In this document: in pieces, positions 1 to 10,875 of the stretch
Position numbering within the stretch: the stretch's first letter is position 1
Layout of the letters: the number at the start of each line of letters is the position of its first letter
NCBI GenBank assembly: GCA_030407315.1
Contig: JALQPE010000752.1
Coordinates: 1 to 42,324, forward strand
From: Asparagopsis taxiformis
Taxonomy: Eukaryota > Rhodophyta > Florideophyceae > Bonnemaisoniales > Bonnemaisoniaceae
Direction: 5' to 3'
DNA: 42,324 nt
The notes under the pieces: model-generated
The model's database searches: none
Seen by the model: the letters and a program-made list of their open reading frames with translations, nothing else
What the model was told of the DNA's origin: nothing
Position numbers and translations under genes: made by a program

Positions 1-687
1 CCTCCAGAAAACCGGTCAGCAGCTGCTGTACCAGTGTCCGACAATCCCGTGCGAAGAATCGGTCTGGGTCTAACGGCAGCATCGAACCGCGGTCCGGTAG
101 TCGCAAGACGGACCGGCGCAGAACTGGGGATCCGCAGCGAGAAAGTGAGGAAGGAGGACGGCGCGGAGAGAGATGGGGCTTGACCGAGGCAACGTGCTCG
201 CAGGGACAGTGAACATCATGATGATGACATGATAGTGGCTCAAAACATGTTGGAATTGCGGAAGAGTTGCTATGGCAAGGTAGTTCTTCCCGGGTTGGCA
301 GATGCGGAGGTGCTGCAGACGGAGTCCCAGCCGGGGTTTCGCGACACTGGAGGCTGTGACCCCCACTGCGCCAACTATGCCGAGTACATCAGCCCCAGCA
401 GGTACTGCAGGCAGGGACCCGAGGATAGCGGCAAGGATGTTGTTTCTGAGCACGTTCAACAGGATGCCAACTATCATCGGCGGTCAGGTGGTACTGAGGG
501 GAGAGAGCAGCCGGAGTGCGGGCCTCGTCACAACAGACCGTCATTAGTCCAAAATATGCGCGTAACGCCCCCGCGACGTCAGGCTATTGCCGATGGAGGA
601 CATCATAATCCGATAGCGTGCGAGATGGGGGATGGTGAGGGCAGAGAGGTGCATCCGCCGGAATCCATCGATTTAATGGCGAGTCGC
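1..687. other. unassigned left edge
   Basis: I see no recognisable domain here. Reading frames exist on both strands but have no family signature. The + strand may hold the N-terminal part of the companion gene that becomes recognisable as a coiled coil from about position 690, and the window edge cuts whatever lies further left. Confidence 0.3.
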
Positions 688-2221
688 ATCAATGCGCAGA
701 GAAGAAGATCGCGGAGCTGGAAAAAAGTGTTTAGCCAGGACATAGCAAACAAGGCGCTCACCACGGAGATAGTTGCGTTTGGAGGCTAAGGTGAAGACTC
801 TGCAGGCGGAAAATGCCAGCCTTACTGCAATTGCGAGAACAGGTAGAATCAGTGATCACGGTGGCGGTAAGTCGAAAATACAGAAAGCCATTCCTGTGAA
901 ATACCTTGGAGTTCTTAGGGCGGTTGAGGAAAATCTGACAAAGTGTGTGCAAGAACGAGACTATGGAGCTGGACCCTATAGCGGAACAAACGCAGAGACG
1001 TTGGACTGGACGTACCATCGAGGTAGAGCCAGTAGAAGGGACACTTTGGAGCGAAAACGGTGTAGGATATATTGCTACCCCTCCGGGCTATATCATCAAG
1101 AATCTGCAGTGGTATACACCTTCGTACAGGGACGAGAGTGATCTGCTGAATGACTTGGTGCGACACGTACTGCGTCAAAGTCCGTGGTGTGATGTGTTTT
1201 CCGATGAGGAGCAGCGTGTGTGCTGTCAAGAGGCTGTGGCGGGGAGCAAGGAATTGAAAGTGAAGGTGACGCAGAAACTGTCCGACGTGATGAGTGCACG
1301 GAAGCGTAATGCGAGGAAAGATTGTTCGGTTCGCTGGGGTACACGAAATTAATGTCTAGATGCACGATGCTGACGACGCGAGCTGAGATGGACGAGCGAG
1401 AGGATCAAAAGCGCGAAGCGTCTGAGAAGCTTTTGAAACGGGAAAGCAACGGTGATTTGGATATGGGGAGGTGGCGAACGGCACCGTTCTCAGAGCTGCG
1501 ATACAGCAAAGGCATGGTTCCTGACAGCTTCGAAATGGAAGTGAATGGTGATGCATGGTTTAACAACCGAGTAGCTGTGAATGTGCTGGACTTCTTCAGG
1601 GGTTATTCGATACGACCAGAACAAGTAATGGACATAGAGACGAGCATACTAACGCTGGCGCGCCTGGATGCTTGGCTAGTGACTACTGTGGATTGTTTGG
1701 ATGAACCGAAGGGGAAAGGAGGTGCACGGCAGAAGGAGTTTACAAGGCGGTACAGTCAATATGTGGGGGTAGCTTTTCAGCAATTAGTTGGTATGGTGTG
1801 TACTGTACTCATGTCTTGTCTCCAAGGCTCGCAAGCAAGGGAACAAACGGACGTCGTCGAGAGCGAACAGCGGACTAGTGCACAGTCACGGCATGTGTTT
1901 GCAAGCCGTACTGTGACGAGAGAGGCTGTTGAAGTGTGGCAAAGCGGAGAGGGGTCTGGAATTGTTCATGTCGTTGATGATGTAAACCGCTGCTCATCAC
2001 TTGTTCTAGTGTCCGAGGATTGGATTCAATCGCATATTACGTCAAACCTCGGTGCTGTAATGGATTGTGTGATTGCGCAAGGACTAATTGGCGCAGAACT
2101 TTTCGTCGTTGACCCATATGCTGGACACCTGAGTGCAAACCTGAATGTCGAAATCAATGCCCCACAGTATGGGGGCATGGAGCGGCGCCATCAGCCACTG
2201 CTGATAACGGTTTTGGCGTAA
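688..2221 (+). pseudogene. frameshifted coiled-coil gene, likely transposon companion ORF
   Basis: Product unknown. Three reading-frame segments read best as one broken gene. At 693-734 there is a short heptad-like stretch (EKKIAELEKSV) ending in a TAG, and at about 780-830 another (LEAKVKTLQAENASL). From 945 a frame carries an acidic/aromatic block up to SDVMSARKRNARKD, and near 1320 the frame changes to one that stays open to the stop at 2219-2221. The last segment is about 299 codons, starts with a charged region (EMDEREDQKREASEKLLKRE) and has no transmembrane segment or known catalytic motif that I recognise. It ends 206 bp before the end of the convergent transposase relic, which suggests a second, non-transposase protein of the same DNA element. 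That link is inferred from position only. A host gene with small introns at the frame changes is the alternative. Confidence 0.4.
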
Positions 2222-2426
2222 TGGAGGATGGTTGAAATTAGTGCAGTAAATGTGACGTTGACTAGAAGGCTTATCATGTAGTACATTATGAATAGAGTGC
2301 TGCGATTTAGATTTATTCTTCTTCATTATCATCTGTGAACTGGTAATCAGTGTTGTGTAGAAGCGGTTGAGATAGAAACGGTGGTCCGACCAGTGCATTT
2401 GTTTCGTAAATGGCTTGACTGGAAAG

Positions 2427-5360
2427 TTACTTCGTACGATGTGCACGGTGCCAGATATAGTAGATGCAGGATGAGGTCAAACCAAGGCCACCTGCACTGT
2501 GGGATGCAGTGTCATTGCTGTCAACGGATCCGTTGTCCGGGTCCCATGTGGACCACTTTAAACAATGCACCCAAGTGATTTTTCCACAGCGGTTTTTGGG
2601 GCAAAGCAGGTCATATACTGAACGAAAGCGAGTTCTACAGGTTGAAACAGGTTTGAGAGACTGCAGGCGTACCAGTGCCAGGACGCGCCCTACCCATATG
2701 GTTCTGTAGTCATCGGCAGTTCCGGAGATGACGACAAAGGAGTACTGCGATCTCTTTGCGGGGCCGAATGATGAAGTTGCAAAGACGCGCTGCTGCTTGT
2801 GCCTCGACACGTTTGTGGGGCGAAGCATGCCACTGTGCGGGTCAAAGTCGTCGGCATCTGGGACGTACCCTCCCATGACGTAGGCGGACTTTACCACGGT
2901 GACGGAAATGTCCATGTCATGTATTGGAGGGCCTTCTGCCGTGGCGCGCAGTCTAGCGAGGGTGAGGAACGCTTGTGCAGCTGTGTCACCGAGTTGCTGG
3001 AATAGCGTTATGGTGCCAGACGGGAACGAGGAGTTGTGCAGAGGCAAAAGAGAGTGGCAGGATCGGGCTGTCCGTCGATATCTGCAACGAGGAGGGTTGC
3101 ATCGGGCAGCAGGGAGGCAAAGTCGTGCAGTGCAACGGTGAATCCGTGCGAACGAGTACTGCACCGTCTGTGGGCGATATCATGCGTGCGTTTCCCAATG
3201 TGTTGGATGGGGTGTGACCAGTTGGAGTGGCCAAGGAGAATTCCATGTGGCGAATAGTCTCTTCCATGGCTGTGGAGCGCCTTCGAGAGGTTTTCCCTAT
3301 AACTCTGTTCGAACAGAAGATGCGAGTGTTCGTAGGGGCCTGCATCAATGTGTTTCCAGGGCGCCATATCTCCGCAAGTCACCGGGAAGATGTCTAGAAG
3401 ATGGAACTTGAAAGTTTTGAGACCTGTGGTGTGGAAATGGGCCGAGGTTGAGAGCATTGATTGTTTGAAATAGGAAATGGAGTTCTGGAGGCTTTCTAGT
3501 TCGGCGGCAGTCCAGTGCTTGATGCGACCGCGTTTCATGACCCATGCGACGAGGTCAGAGTATTGCGTGCAGATGGAAGTGAGAGGGGCTGTCTCTACTT
3601 CGTCACAGCATGTGTCAATGAATGCTGCGATGAAAGGGAACACCATGTCGACATGGTGATAGTCTTTTGGCTGCGAGCATGCCGCGTATGCCGTCCTCCG
3701 TGAAGAGGCCGTTCAAATTGGTGCCCTTCTCACCCTTGGAGAAGTCGACATGAAGACCGGTGATGTAGTAGTCGCGTTCGATAGCGGACAGAATGCTGTT
3801 TGAGCCGGCGAGGATGGATTTTTTCACCTTCTTGAAGGTGCGAGGTGTCCCGGAATGGGAGGCAGTGGTGGTGGTGAGGTCTGGGGAGCTGAGGCGGTGG
3901 ACAATGCACTGTTTGATGAGCTTTGAGATGCCGAGGTGGAGATTGTGCAGAGGCTCGAAGGAGAAAATGTTGTAGGGGTCTAGGGGACTGTTGGTGGGTA
4001 AAAGAGCGGTCGATTCGAGGACAGAGTGTTGTTCGAGGAGGGAGAGAGCTTCGAGCGGAGCAGTTGTATGCTCCTGAGCGCTCTCTTGGCGTGCAGAGCG
4101 TGTATCATCGAGGGAGCGGGGCTGGTGTGGCGGTGGATTCAAGTTGAGTAGCGGGGATGTAGCAGCGGTGGCAGGGATGTGTGGTGGTAGTGCTGTTGCG
4201 AGTGCATGACAGCTCTTTGGCCTCTGGAAAGTCGCAGCAATAATTGGCTAGGATGGGAAAGCATTGGCGGGCAGTTGCAGTGGAGTCTGTGCAGGGGAAC
4301 CCGGAAGAGAACGCGGTGGATAGGGACGAAAACACTTTTTCGAGTGCTTTATGAAGAATATCAATTTTGCGAGCGCGCAGAAGACTAGACTAGAGTTTGT
4401 CGGCATTTCATCACCGAACAAGGCGTTGGACGAAGGGTTAACAATGTACGGAAGATACCCGACGATGGTGAGGCCGGTACGGATGCAGTGGCGACGGAGG
4501 GGGGCGGAGAAGTCGAGCAGTGTGACGTGTATGGGGTATGCGACGATTGCGGAGCTCTTGAGGCTTGTGCTGCTCTTGTCGGAGTACACTTGGAGGAGGC
4601 CGGCAAAGGAGGAAGCGGTGGGATCAGTTTCCTCTGCCCATACGACCTGTGGATCTTCCGAGAGCTGCACGCGCTGTCTAGTAACCTGGTGCAGCGTTTT
4701 CGCGAATTCTGTGTGTAGGGGATGAGAAAATATTGCGGTGCCGTCTGGGGCGGTCTGTGGGGAGGGGTGGAAGAGAGTATTTTGGTCGTTAGCCAGTGCT
4801 AACTGCCTGCGGAGCATGTCGACTGGGTCGCGGAGGTACAGCTGTGCCGAGTACTTACCAGTTTTTGTCTGGAATGATGTGGCTCTTGTAACCTTCGGTG
4901 CGGAAATGTGTTTCGACCATGGAAGCGGTAACGTGGCGACATTCTTCTACGGTGCGAACGGCGCTGTTGAACTTTTCTAGGGAGAATGCGGGGTCTTGTA
5001 GGATGGTGATGACTTCGCTCACGCGGCCAGCGCCGGCCTTGTACTCGAGGGTTGTGAGACTGGCGGCGAGGGATTGCACGAGGAGGTCTGCGCGGGAGGG
5101 GGTTGAGGTTGGTGGCAGTGGAGCGTCACAGGGTGAGTCGCTGGAGGAAGCACGACCAGATTCTGGGTCTGGGGAGCTGGGTTGCGGGGAATCATGGTCG
5201 CCGTTTCGAGCAGGCTCATGGGTGATGGCAGGGACACGAGCGTTGTTGAAATGTTGGGGAGAGGGTTTGAAACGGTAGCGACACGTTCGCTCATGCAGCG
5301 CGAGCGCATAGCATATGCATCTACGCAGTAGTAGAAGCACCCTTCATACTTGCATTCCAT
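2427..5360 (-). pseudogene. degenerate Plavaka/KDZ-like DNA transposase
   Basis: Transposases of this class are large RNase H-fold enzymes that cut and paste their own element. The protein reads from an ATG at 5360 (MECKYEGCFYYC, a Cys-containing N-terminus) through several frames. Recognisable blocks in order: GRVSEVITILQDP and EGYKSHIIPDK (about 4870-5030); LYLRDPVDMLRRQLALAND (about 4790-4850); LQVYSDKSSTSLKSSAIVAYP followed by TIVGYLPY (about 4430-4580); CFPILANYCCDFPEAKEL with a CHRC pair (about 4150-4270); PYNIFSFEPLHNLHLGISK (about 3900-3970); QPKDYHHVDMVFPF (about 3630-3670); YEHSHLLFEQSYR followed in another frame by KTSRRRSTAMEET (about 3240-3330); and RVFATSSFG near the end (about 2760). 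At least six frame changes are needed, so the copy is inactive unless some are base-calling errors; one sits in a T5 run at 4862-4866. I assign the family from these motifs by recall, not by search. No terminal inverted repeats were found. Confidence 0.7.
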
Positions 5361-5953
5361 GTCGAGTTTTGACGCAAAAGGAGGATTGCGAGCTGAACAG
5401 GGGAGACTGTGCCGTCCAGATGCGACCAATTTTATTTTTGTGGTGCTTTCGAGACTTGGAATGGAACGTGTTCGTAGTTTTGGTGGTAGTAGTTTTTGCT
5501 CACTCCAGCTGACATCCCAACGGTGGAATTTAACCAAGAGTTCAATCATTTCCAACTGTTACATCACATTGCGTGCTGGCAACGTGTGCATGGAAGGACG
5601 AACGACCACCCTGGGAGATGAATTTTCAATTAATTCATTTGTAATAATAAACTTTTTATTTCCGAACTTCGTGGAATCTGAATGTGCTTTACAGCGGATA
5701 TGCCACGGATCATGTAAGGAAAGCAAATGGATTCTCATATATATGATTATATGTTTATATTCGTTGTTCTCGATCCGGATCTCATTGTTCGTGGATTCAG
5801 AGACCATGGCTTGGGCCATACTCAATCTCACTGCCGGCGATGATTTCGAGTATGCACAGCAAGACTTAGCGGACGCTGAAAGCTGTCCGGTCGATGCCGC
5901 AGGCTCCACTTCCCCCTCATCACCGACTGCGATTCTTTGACCGCCTTTGCTTT
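5361..5953. other. no confident gene
   Basis: AT-richer spacer upstream of the transposase relic. An open + strand stretch ends at 5940 with a short acidic peptide from an ATG near 5807 (MAWAILNLTAGDDFEYA). It has no family signature and I do not call it a gene. Confidence 0.3.
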
Positions 5954-5991
5954 GTACGTGTGCGAATCTTGATCAAGATTCGCGCACGTAC
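5954..5991. repeat. 38-bp near-perfect palindrome
   Basis: Two 19-bp arms meet with no spacer: GTACGTGTGCGAATCTTGA followed by its reverse complement with a single mismatch (T/C in the GTGTG-CGCAC part, a G-T wobble as RNA). It could extrude as a cruciform, bind a dimeric protein, or be a fused pair of inverted repeat ends. I did not notice another copy of the arm in the window. Confidence 0.9.
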
Positions 5992-6029
5992 CTTCGTTCC
6001 ATCCTCTACCCTCGAGGGTATGCATTGAG

Positions 6030-7035
6030 GTAAGCGTGGGTTTTGAGTTTGACTATTTCCGTTGATGCGATATTTTTCATTGGAAGCCTGTTGACTCATG
6101 GTGTGTATTGAGCGGAGGATGGAAGAGAGGTACGTGAAGTTTTGAAAGTGTGCTGCGAGGGAAGGTTGGTTTTGAGTCTGACTGTTGTAGTTGATTCCGA
6201 TGTTGTGTAGATGATGCAGGAATGTTGATGACGGAAGGTAAGTTTCATTGAGTGCCAAGATGTGGTTTGCGAAGGTATGGACTGCTGACTATGATTATTA
6301 TTCATTGCAAGGTTTTTGGATCATGGTTTGTATTGTGTGTAGGATGGATGAGAGGTACATTTGCGAGTTCTCAGGGTATGTAGCGAGGGAAACGTTGGTT
6401 TTCAATCTGACTGTTGCGATTGATTCCGATGTTGCGTAGGTGATGGAGGAATAGTGATGACGGAAGGTAAGTCACATTGGGCGCCCAGACCGGTTGTGCG
6501 AAGATGCGGAATGCTGACTACTTTTCTTGGCTACACGATTACGTGACTTATGGTTTTTATTGTGTGCAGGATGGAACGGGTAAGGTAAGTGTGCGAGTTC
6601 TGAAAGTAAGCAGCGAGGGAAGGTTGGTTTTGAGTCTGACTGTTGCTGTTGATCCAATATTCATTCATTACAAGCCTATTGAGTCATGGTGTGTATTGTG
6701 TGGACGAAGGTAAGTGTGCGAGTTCTGAAAGTATGCTGCGAGGGAAGGTTGGTTTTGAGTCTGACTGTTGTGGTTGATTCCGATGTTGTGTAGATGATGC
6801 AGGATGTTGATGACAGAAAGTAAGTTTTCACTTAGCACCAAGACTTGTTTTTGCGAAGATATGGACTGCTGACTTTGATTATTCATTGCAAGGTTTTGGA
6901 TCATGGTTTGTATTTTGTGTAGGATGGATGAGAGGTAAGTAAGGATGTTTCTAGGATATCTGTCGTGGTAAGCGTTGCTTTTGAATCTGACTGTTGTGGT
7001 TGATTCTGATGTTGTGTATGTGATGCAGGAGTGGT
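6030..7035 (+). repeat. irregular tandem array with splice-like unit boundaries
   Basis: A core resembling GGTTGGTTTTGAGTCTGACT recurs near 6035, 6165, 6392, 6622, 6748 and 6970. Spacings alternate between about 128 bp (short unit) and about 225 bp (long unit), the short unit lacking an internal ~100-bp piece. Most units carry GTAAGT, GTACGT or GTACAT just after a short purine-rich segment (GATGGATGAGAG or a 27-nt segment ending ACGGAAG) that itself follows TGTGTAG or GATGCAG. The layout mimics short exons of 12-27 nt between small introns. It may equally be a satellite whose unit happens to contain GTAAGT. No conserved protein emerges when the segments are joined. Confidence 0.75.
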
Positions 7036-7212
7036 GAAGCAGGAACGGCAGGACTCAAGGAGAGTGAAGAAGGGATCTAGGAAGATGGGGAATGAAGCTG
7101 TGAGGTGTTTCTGGTATGTGTATATTTTCGGGCATACGATAGAAGTGAGAGAGGGTTTCAAGTGGTGTAAGATTTTGCTGACCATGTTCGTGTTTGATGT
7201 CTTGATGATTTA

Positions 7213-7578
7213 ATGGGCTGGGGTGGTGTCGAGGAAAGCGGGATGGAATTGGGAAGGAGCGGATTTTTTGTAATCAAGGTCGTGAGGGTTCTTGAAGTAT
7301 GTGCGGATGGTGGTGCATGGCGTTCGGATGGTAGGGAGAACGCGATAGTGAGGGAGATGGGTGATCGACGATATGCTGACAGTGTATTTTGTATTCTGGC
7401 TGGATACGTATTTCATATTCTGGCTGGATACATATTCCGTATTCTGACTGGATACATATTCCGTATTCTGGCTGGATACGTATTTCCTATTCTAACCGGG
7501 TATTTATTCCCTATTCTGACCAGATATGTATTTCCTATTCTAGAGAGACGTATTGTATACGAGCAGTTTCGTAAATGA
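7213..7578 (+). CDS. possible ORF with octapeptide repeats
   Basis: The frame (121 codons, start codon at 7213) contains six or seven copies of an 8-residue unit, ILAGYVFH/ILTGYIFR, encoded by a 24-bp minisatellite at about 7385-7535, and ends at TGA 7576-7578. The repeat is open in a second + strand frame and on the - strand as well, as a 24-bp repeat without stops must be. There is no signal peptide, domain or homologue that I recognise, so coding status is doubtful. Confidence 0.25.
   Translation: MGWGGVEESGMELGRSGFFVIKVVRVLEVCADGGAWRSDGRENAIVREMGDRRYADSVFCILAGYVFHILAGYIFRILTGYIFRILAGYVFPILTGYLFPILTRYVFPILERRIVYEQFRK
7385..7535. repeat. 24-bp minisatellite
   Basis: Tandem units of the type TATTCTGGCTGGATACATAT plus TCCG, six to seven copies with scattered substitutions. 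The period is a multiple of three, so every frame lacking a stop stays open through it. Confidence 0.85.
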
Positions 7579-7666
7579 GAGAATAAAATACGGTCCGATA
7601 TGGGCCCTGAATTTACCATCCGCTGTAATTTCTTCCCTCCCGGTTTTCGCTGATATATTGTATACT

Positions 7667-7797
7667 GGATGTCGGGTCCTAGTATTCCGCCATATGTACT
7701 AGAGAAAGTGGATGTCGGGTCCTAGTATTCCGCCAAACGTACTAGAGAAAGTGGATGTCGGGTCCTAGTATTCCGCCATATGTACTAGAGAAAGTGG
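7667..7797. repeat. three 43-bp direct repeats
   Basis: Units begin at 7667, 7710 and 7753 with GGATGTCGGGTCCTAGTATT and contain CCGCCATATGTACTAGAG (CCGCCAAACGT in the second copy). A fourth start near 7798 changes into GGACGTCCGCATCCA. The units share CTAG/TACTAG and GGA(C/T)GTC words with the cluster at 41.24-41.5 kb. Confidence 0.9.
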
Positions 7798-7842
7798 ACG
7801 TCCGCATCCAAAATTTTTTTATTTTTTTGGACGCGGACGTTC
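7798..7842. repeat. inverted repeat around an A/T tract
   Basis: Arms GGACGTCCGCATCCA (7798-7812) and TGGACGCGGACGTTC (7828-7842) are reverse complements at 13 of 15 positions and flank a 15-bp A/T tract. A related word, TGGACGTCCGCGTCCA, recurs near 7890-7906. This marks the sharp change from moderate-GC repeats to the GC- and CpG-rich block on its right. Confidence 0.85.
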
Positions 7843-7849
7843 ATTTGTT

Positions 7850-10650
7850 CTAGTAAATCTCGGGGCCGACTAGGACCCGTACTAGAGAGACTGGACGTCC
7901 GCGTCCACTTCCGAAAACACAGACGCGAGTCGTTGGACGCGCACCTCCGCGACCAGCCCCGTCGCTTCCCACCGCGACCGATGCATCACCTCCCCCTTCC
8001 GCTCCCTCGTTAAGACCGCTGACCGACTGCGTCTCGCTGTTAGACACCACCCCCGCCGCAGACGTTTCGGGCGACCGCTGCACTAAGCCAACGATATCAT
8101 TCAGCGTCGTGCCGAGGCGATGCGTGCGTTCGATCGTATCCTGGATCCTACGAACGGTCTCCCGTTCACGCGCAGTATACACCCGACGCACCGCAGCAAC
8201 ACGCTCCGCGCCCCGTTGACGTTCGCCCGCGAGATTCGCTTCGACATCGCTAAGCGCGCGTTCCGCCCGTTCCTGCGCCGAAGTAGCAGCCTCGCAACGT
8301 TCTTGGAGGGTCGTGATCATCGCACGATTGCCGCTGGCAGCCCGTTCGTAATTCGCCACGCGTTCTTGCAAGTCGCCGATGTCCTTGTGCATCCGCTCGA
8401 TCCGCGTCGCATCTTCCCCGGCCTTGCGCTCTAACGTCGCCTCGCGTTCAGCCGCGTCCTTAAGTGTTTTTTCAGCCTCGTGCACGAGACTCACCGCTTC
8501 GTCGCGCGTTGCGTTCGCTTCGCTAAGGCGCGCCGCAGCGTCGTTGCGCGCTTGCGCAATCGTCGTCACCCGCGCCACCGCCTCGTCACGGCTCTGCTCG
8601 ACCGACGCCAGACGCGCCAGCGCTTCGCTGCGGCCCTCCACGGCGGAAGCCATTCGCGCCAAAGCGTCGTCGCGAGCTCCTTCGAGCAACGCCACGCGCG
8701 CCAACGCCTCTTCCCGGCCCTTTTCGGCGGCGGCAAGCTGGCCCCGCAACACGTTCGCGTCTGATTCGGCCAAAACAGCGCCCGCCTCGTTGGCAATGGT
8801 CGCCGCGTCACTTGCCGCCACTTTATCAGCCGTTGTATCGCCTGCGCCCGTGCGGCTGCCCGCAGCAGCACCGTCACCTGCGCCGCTTTTCGCCGCGCTG
8901 CTGACCGCCGCCGCCCCGCCGCCGCCTGCCCGGAAGACGCCGCTTTCAAGGCCTGCAACTCGTTGTAAACCTTCACGTACTCCGCGCGCAGCGCCGCGTC
9001 GAGTCGCTCGACGTCGATAGGAGCGCGCGGCGGCTCGGAGAAAAGAGAATACCGGCCGTCTCGGAAGCGCCGACGCTCGATCGCCAACAACGCCGCCATG
9101 CCAAGGTACTGCGCATACTCGCGCGAATCGGTCGCGCACATAACGTGCAGTTCGTTAGTTGATAGCGCGGATAACACGGCATCAACGGTAACGACATCGC
9201 GCGCTTCTAAATTCGCAAACGCGTCGCGCGACGGATTGCGCGGCGACTTGAGAAGGAGATGTGGAATTTCAGTATGCCGGTGAACGCCAAGCGAACCATG
9301 CGCCCAGTCGACGACGCCGCGCTCCGCGCTCCAGGGCAACCATTGCCCGCCCTCCTTGAAGTCCATGCCAGGCGCGAGATCGAAAACCGGAGTTTCGTCC
9401 CACGCGCACGCGCGATGCTCCGTCAGGAGACTCTCGAGGTGCGCCGCCGTATACGTTCCGCCCCGCACGATCGCTGAAACGCCGACGCGCTCGATTCCCG
9501 CGATCAGTTTTTTGTTTAAGCGCAAGAAGCGGCGCTCGACGTAAGCGACGTGAAGCCACGCGGCGGCAACCATCACCACCCACTCGCTCAGAGCGATAGC
9601 CCAGAAATACGAACGAGCCTCGACCGGAACGTCGCGCCCGAGCAGTACCGACGGCGCGTAATGGAACACGCAGGGAAGCGGCACCGACAACGAGTCGGGC
9701 GCTTCCGGCCAATCGCGCGCATTGTAACGCGGGAAGAAAGCGGCGACGCGGTCATCAGGAAACTCGCGAAATTCGATATCGCGATACGTAACGAAGTAGC
9801 CCGACGTGCGCCGCAAACGCAACTCGCGCCGCGCTTCCGGGCGCATATCCGCGTTCAGGAACCATGGCACGCTCGCCTCCCCTTCGTGCGCGACGTCGTT
9901 CCACGGAACGCCGCCGTCAAGTAAGAAGCCCGCACTGGGCGCCGCGGCCCATGGATCGACTCGCGCAAATTCGTCGCGACGCATCACGCGCAACCGGGCC
10001 AAGTGGCGTACGAGCCGTTCGGTGGCTTCGTCTTCGAGAAAGTACGCGTCGCACGGTAAGTTCGCGGGGACCGCCAAATCGCATAACGCCGATTCGCGCC
10101 GCGCGTCCCACACCGCTTGCGCATCCTTGTGGCCGGGTAACACGGCATAGCGTGATACATCAGCGATGCGCGTCCACTGAAAGCGCTGCGGGTAGAAGTG
10201 GCGACGGCCCAATTCCGCCCACGTCGGCATTGGGCGTGGCATGAATCGAAACGCGATCGGGTCGTCGTAGCGCGCGCGCGGAATCGACTCGGGAGCGTCT
10301 TGCGCGGCCGACGGAAGCGAAACGGACGCAGGCGCAGGAACCGAACGAAGCGGGACGCCGCTCCCAGAACACGCAGCAGACGCAGAAGTTGGAGTCGCGG
10401 TCGCATCCACCGTAGCGACAACGTCAGACGACGCGACGACGCCACTGCCGCCACGGCCGCTCGCGGTTACGGGTACGGTTGAGGAGGATGCTTGCGCCAT
10501 GGACATGTAATAGGGACTCTCCGGGCTTGAAAGAGAAGGAAACGCGATGCGCGCAGGGCGAGGAGACGCGTTCGTGGGCGTCGACGGTTCGTCGCGAGGC
10601 GCAGCGCCGGCGCGAAGCCAACTCGGCAGAGCGTTATTATCGCGCGACAT
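7850..10650 (-). pseudogene. large coiled-coil protein gene, one frameshift
   Basis: Function unknown. The ATG at 10648-10650 (MSRDNNALPSWLRAG) opens a Ser/Ala-rich N-terminus of about 130 residues. A globular-looking region of about 400 residues follows (DDPIAFRFMPRPMPTWAELG; GYFVTYRDIEFREFPDDRV; one hydrophobic stretch SEWVVMVAAAWLHVAYV). The C-terminal third is a long alanine-rich coiled coil with repeats such as EEALARVALLEGARDDALAR. The frame breaks in a G4 run (C4 on the + strand, 8914-8917); one extra G would join the two frames as AAAGAAAV into a protein of about 933 residues. Codon use is strongly GC/CpG, like the chromovirus at its right, and unlike the host genes at 19-38 kb. It lies just left of an LTR whose inferred sense is opposite to this gene, so it may be an antisense cargo ORF of an LTR element, or a host-like gene into which an LTR inserted. 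I recognise no homologue. Confidence 0.6.
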
Positions 10651-10689
10651 CACGAAGCGCGAGCGCGTGTGGCGTCAACGGAGCGAACG

Positions 10690-10805
10690 CGCGCGGGATG
10701 GAGAAGAAGGATGGAAGACAGACAGAAGGATGGAAGACAGACAGAAAGATGGAAGAGAAGTAGAAGGATGGAAGAGAAGAAGAAGATTGGAAGAGGAGAA
10801 CAAGA
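10690..10805. repeat. purine-rich microsatellite-like tract
   Basis: The + strand is nearly pure purine with recurrent GGATGGAAGACAGACAGAA-like words of about 20 bp. It lies upstream of the coiled-coil gene (as a pyrimidine tract on that gene's strand) and shortly before the LTR at 10876. Confidence 0.8.
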
Positions 10806-10865
10806 CAGAAGAGAGCTGAACGTGTGCGCAAGAACGTTACGCGCGAGGACGCGCTGTGAAGTTAG

Positions 10866-10875
10866 TCGGGGGGAG
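10866..10875 (+). other. candidate polypurine tract
   Basis: TCGGGGGGAG lies directly against the TGTGG start of the adjacent LTR, as expected for second-strand priming 5' of a 3' LTR in + orientation. The equivalent position beside the other LTR copy is not purine-rich. Confidence 0.45.
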
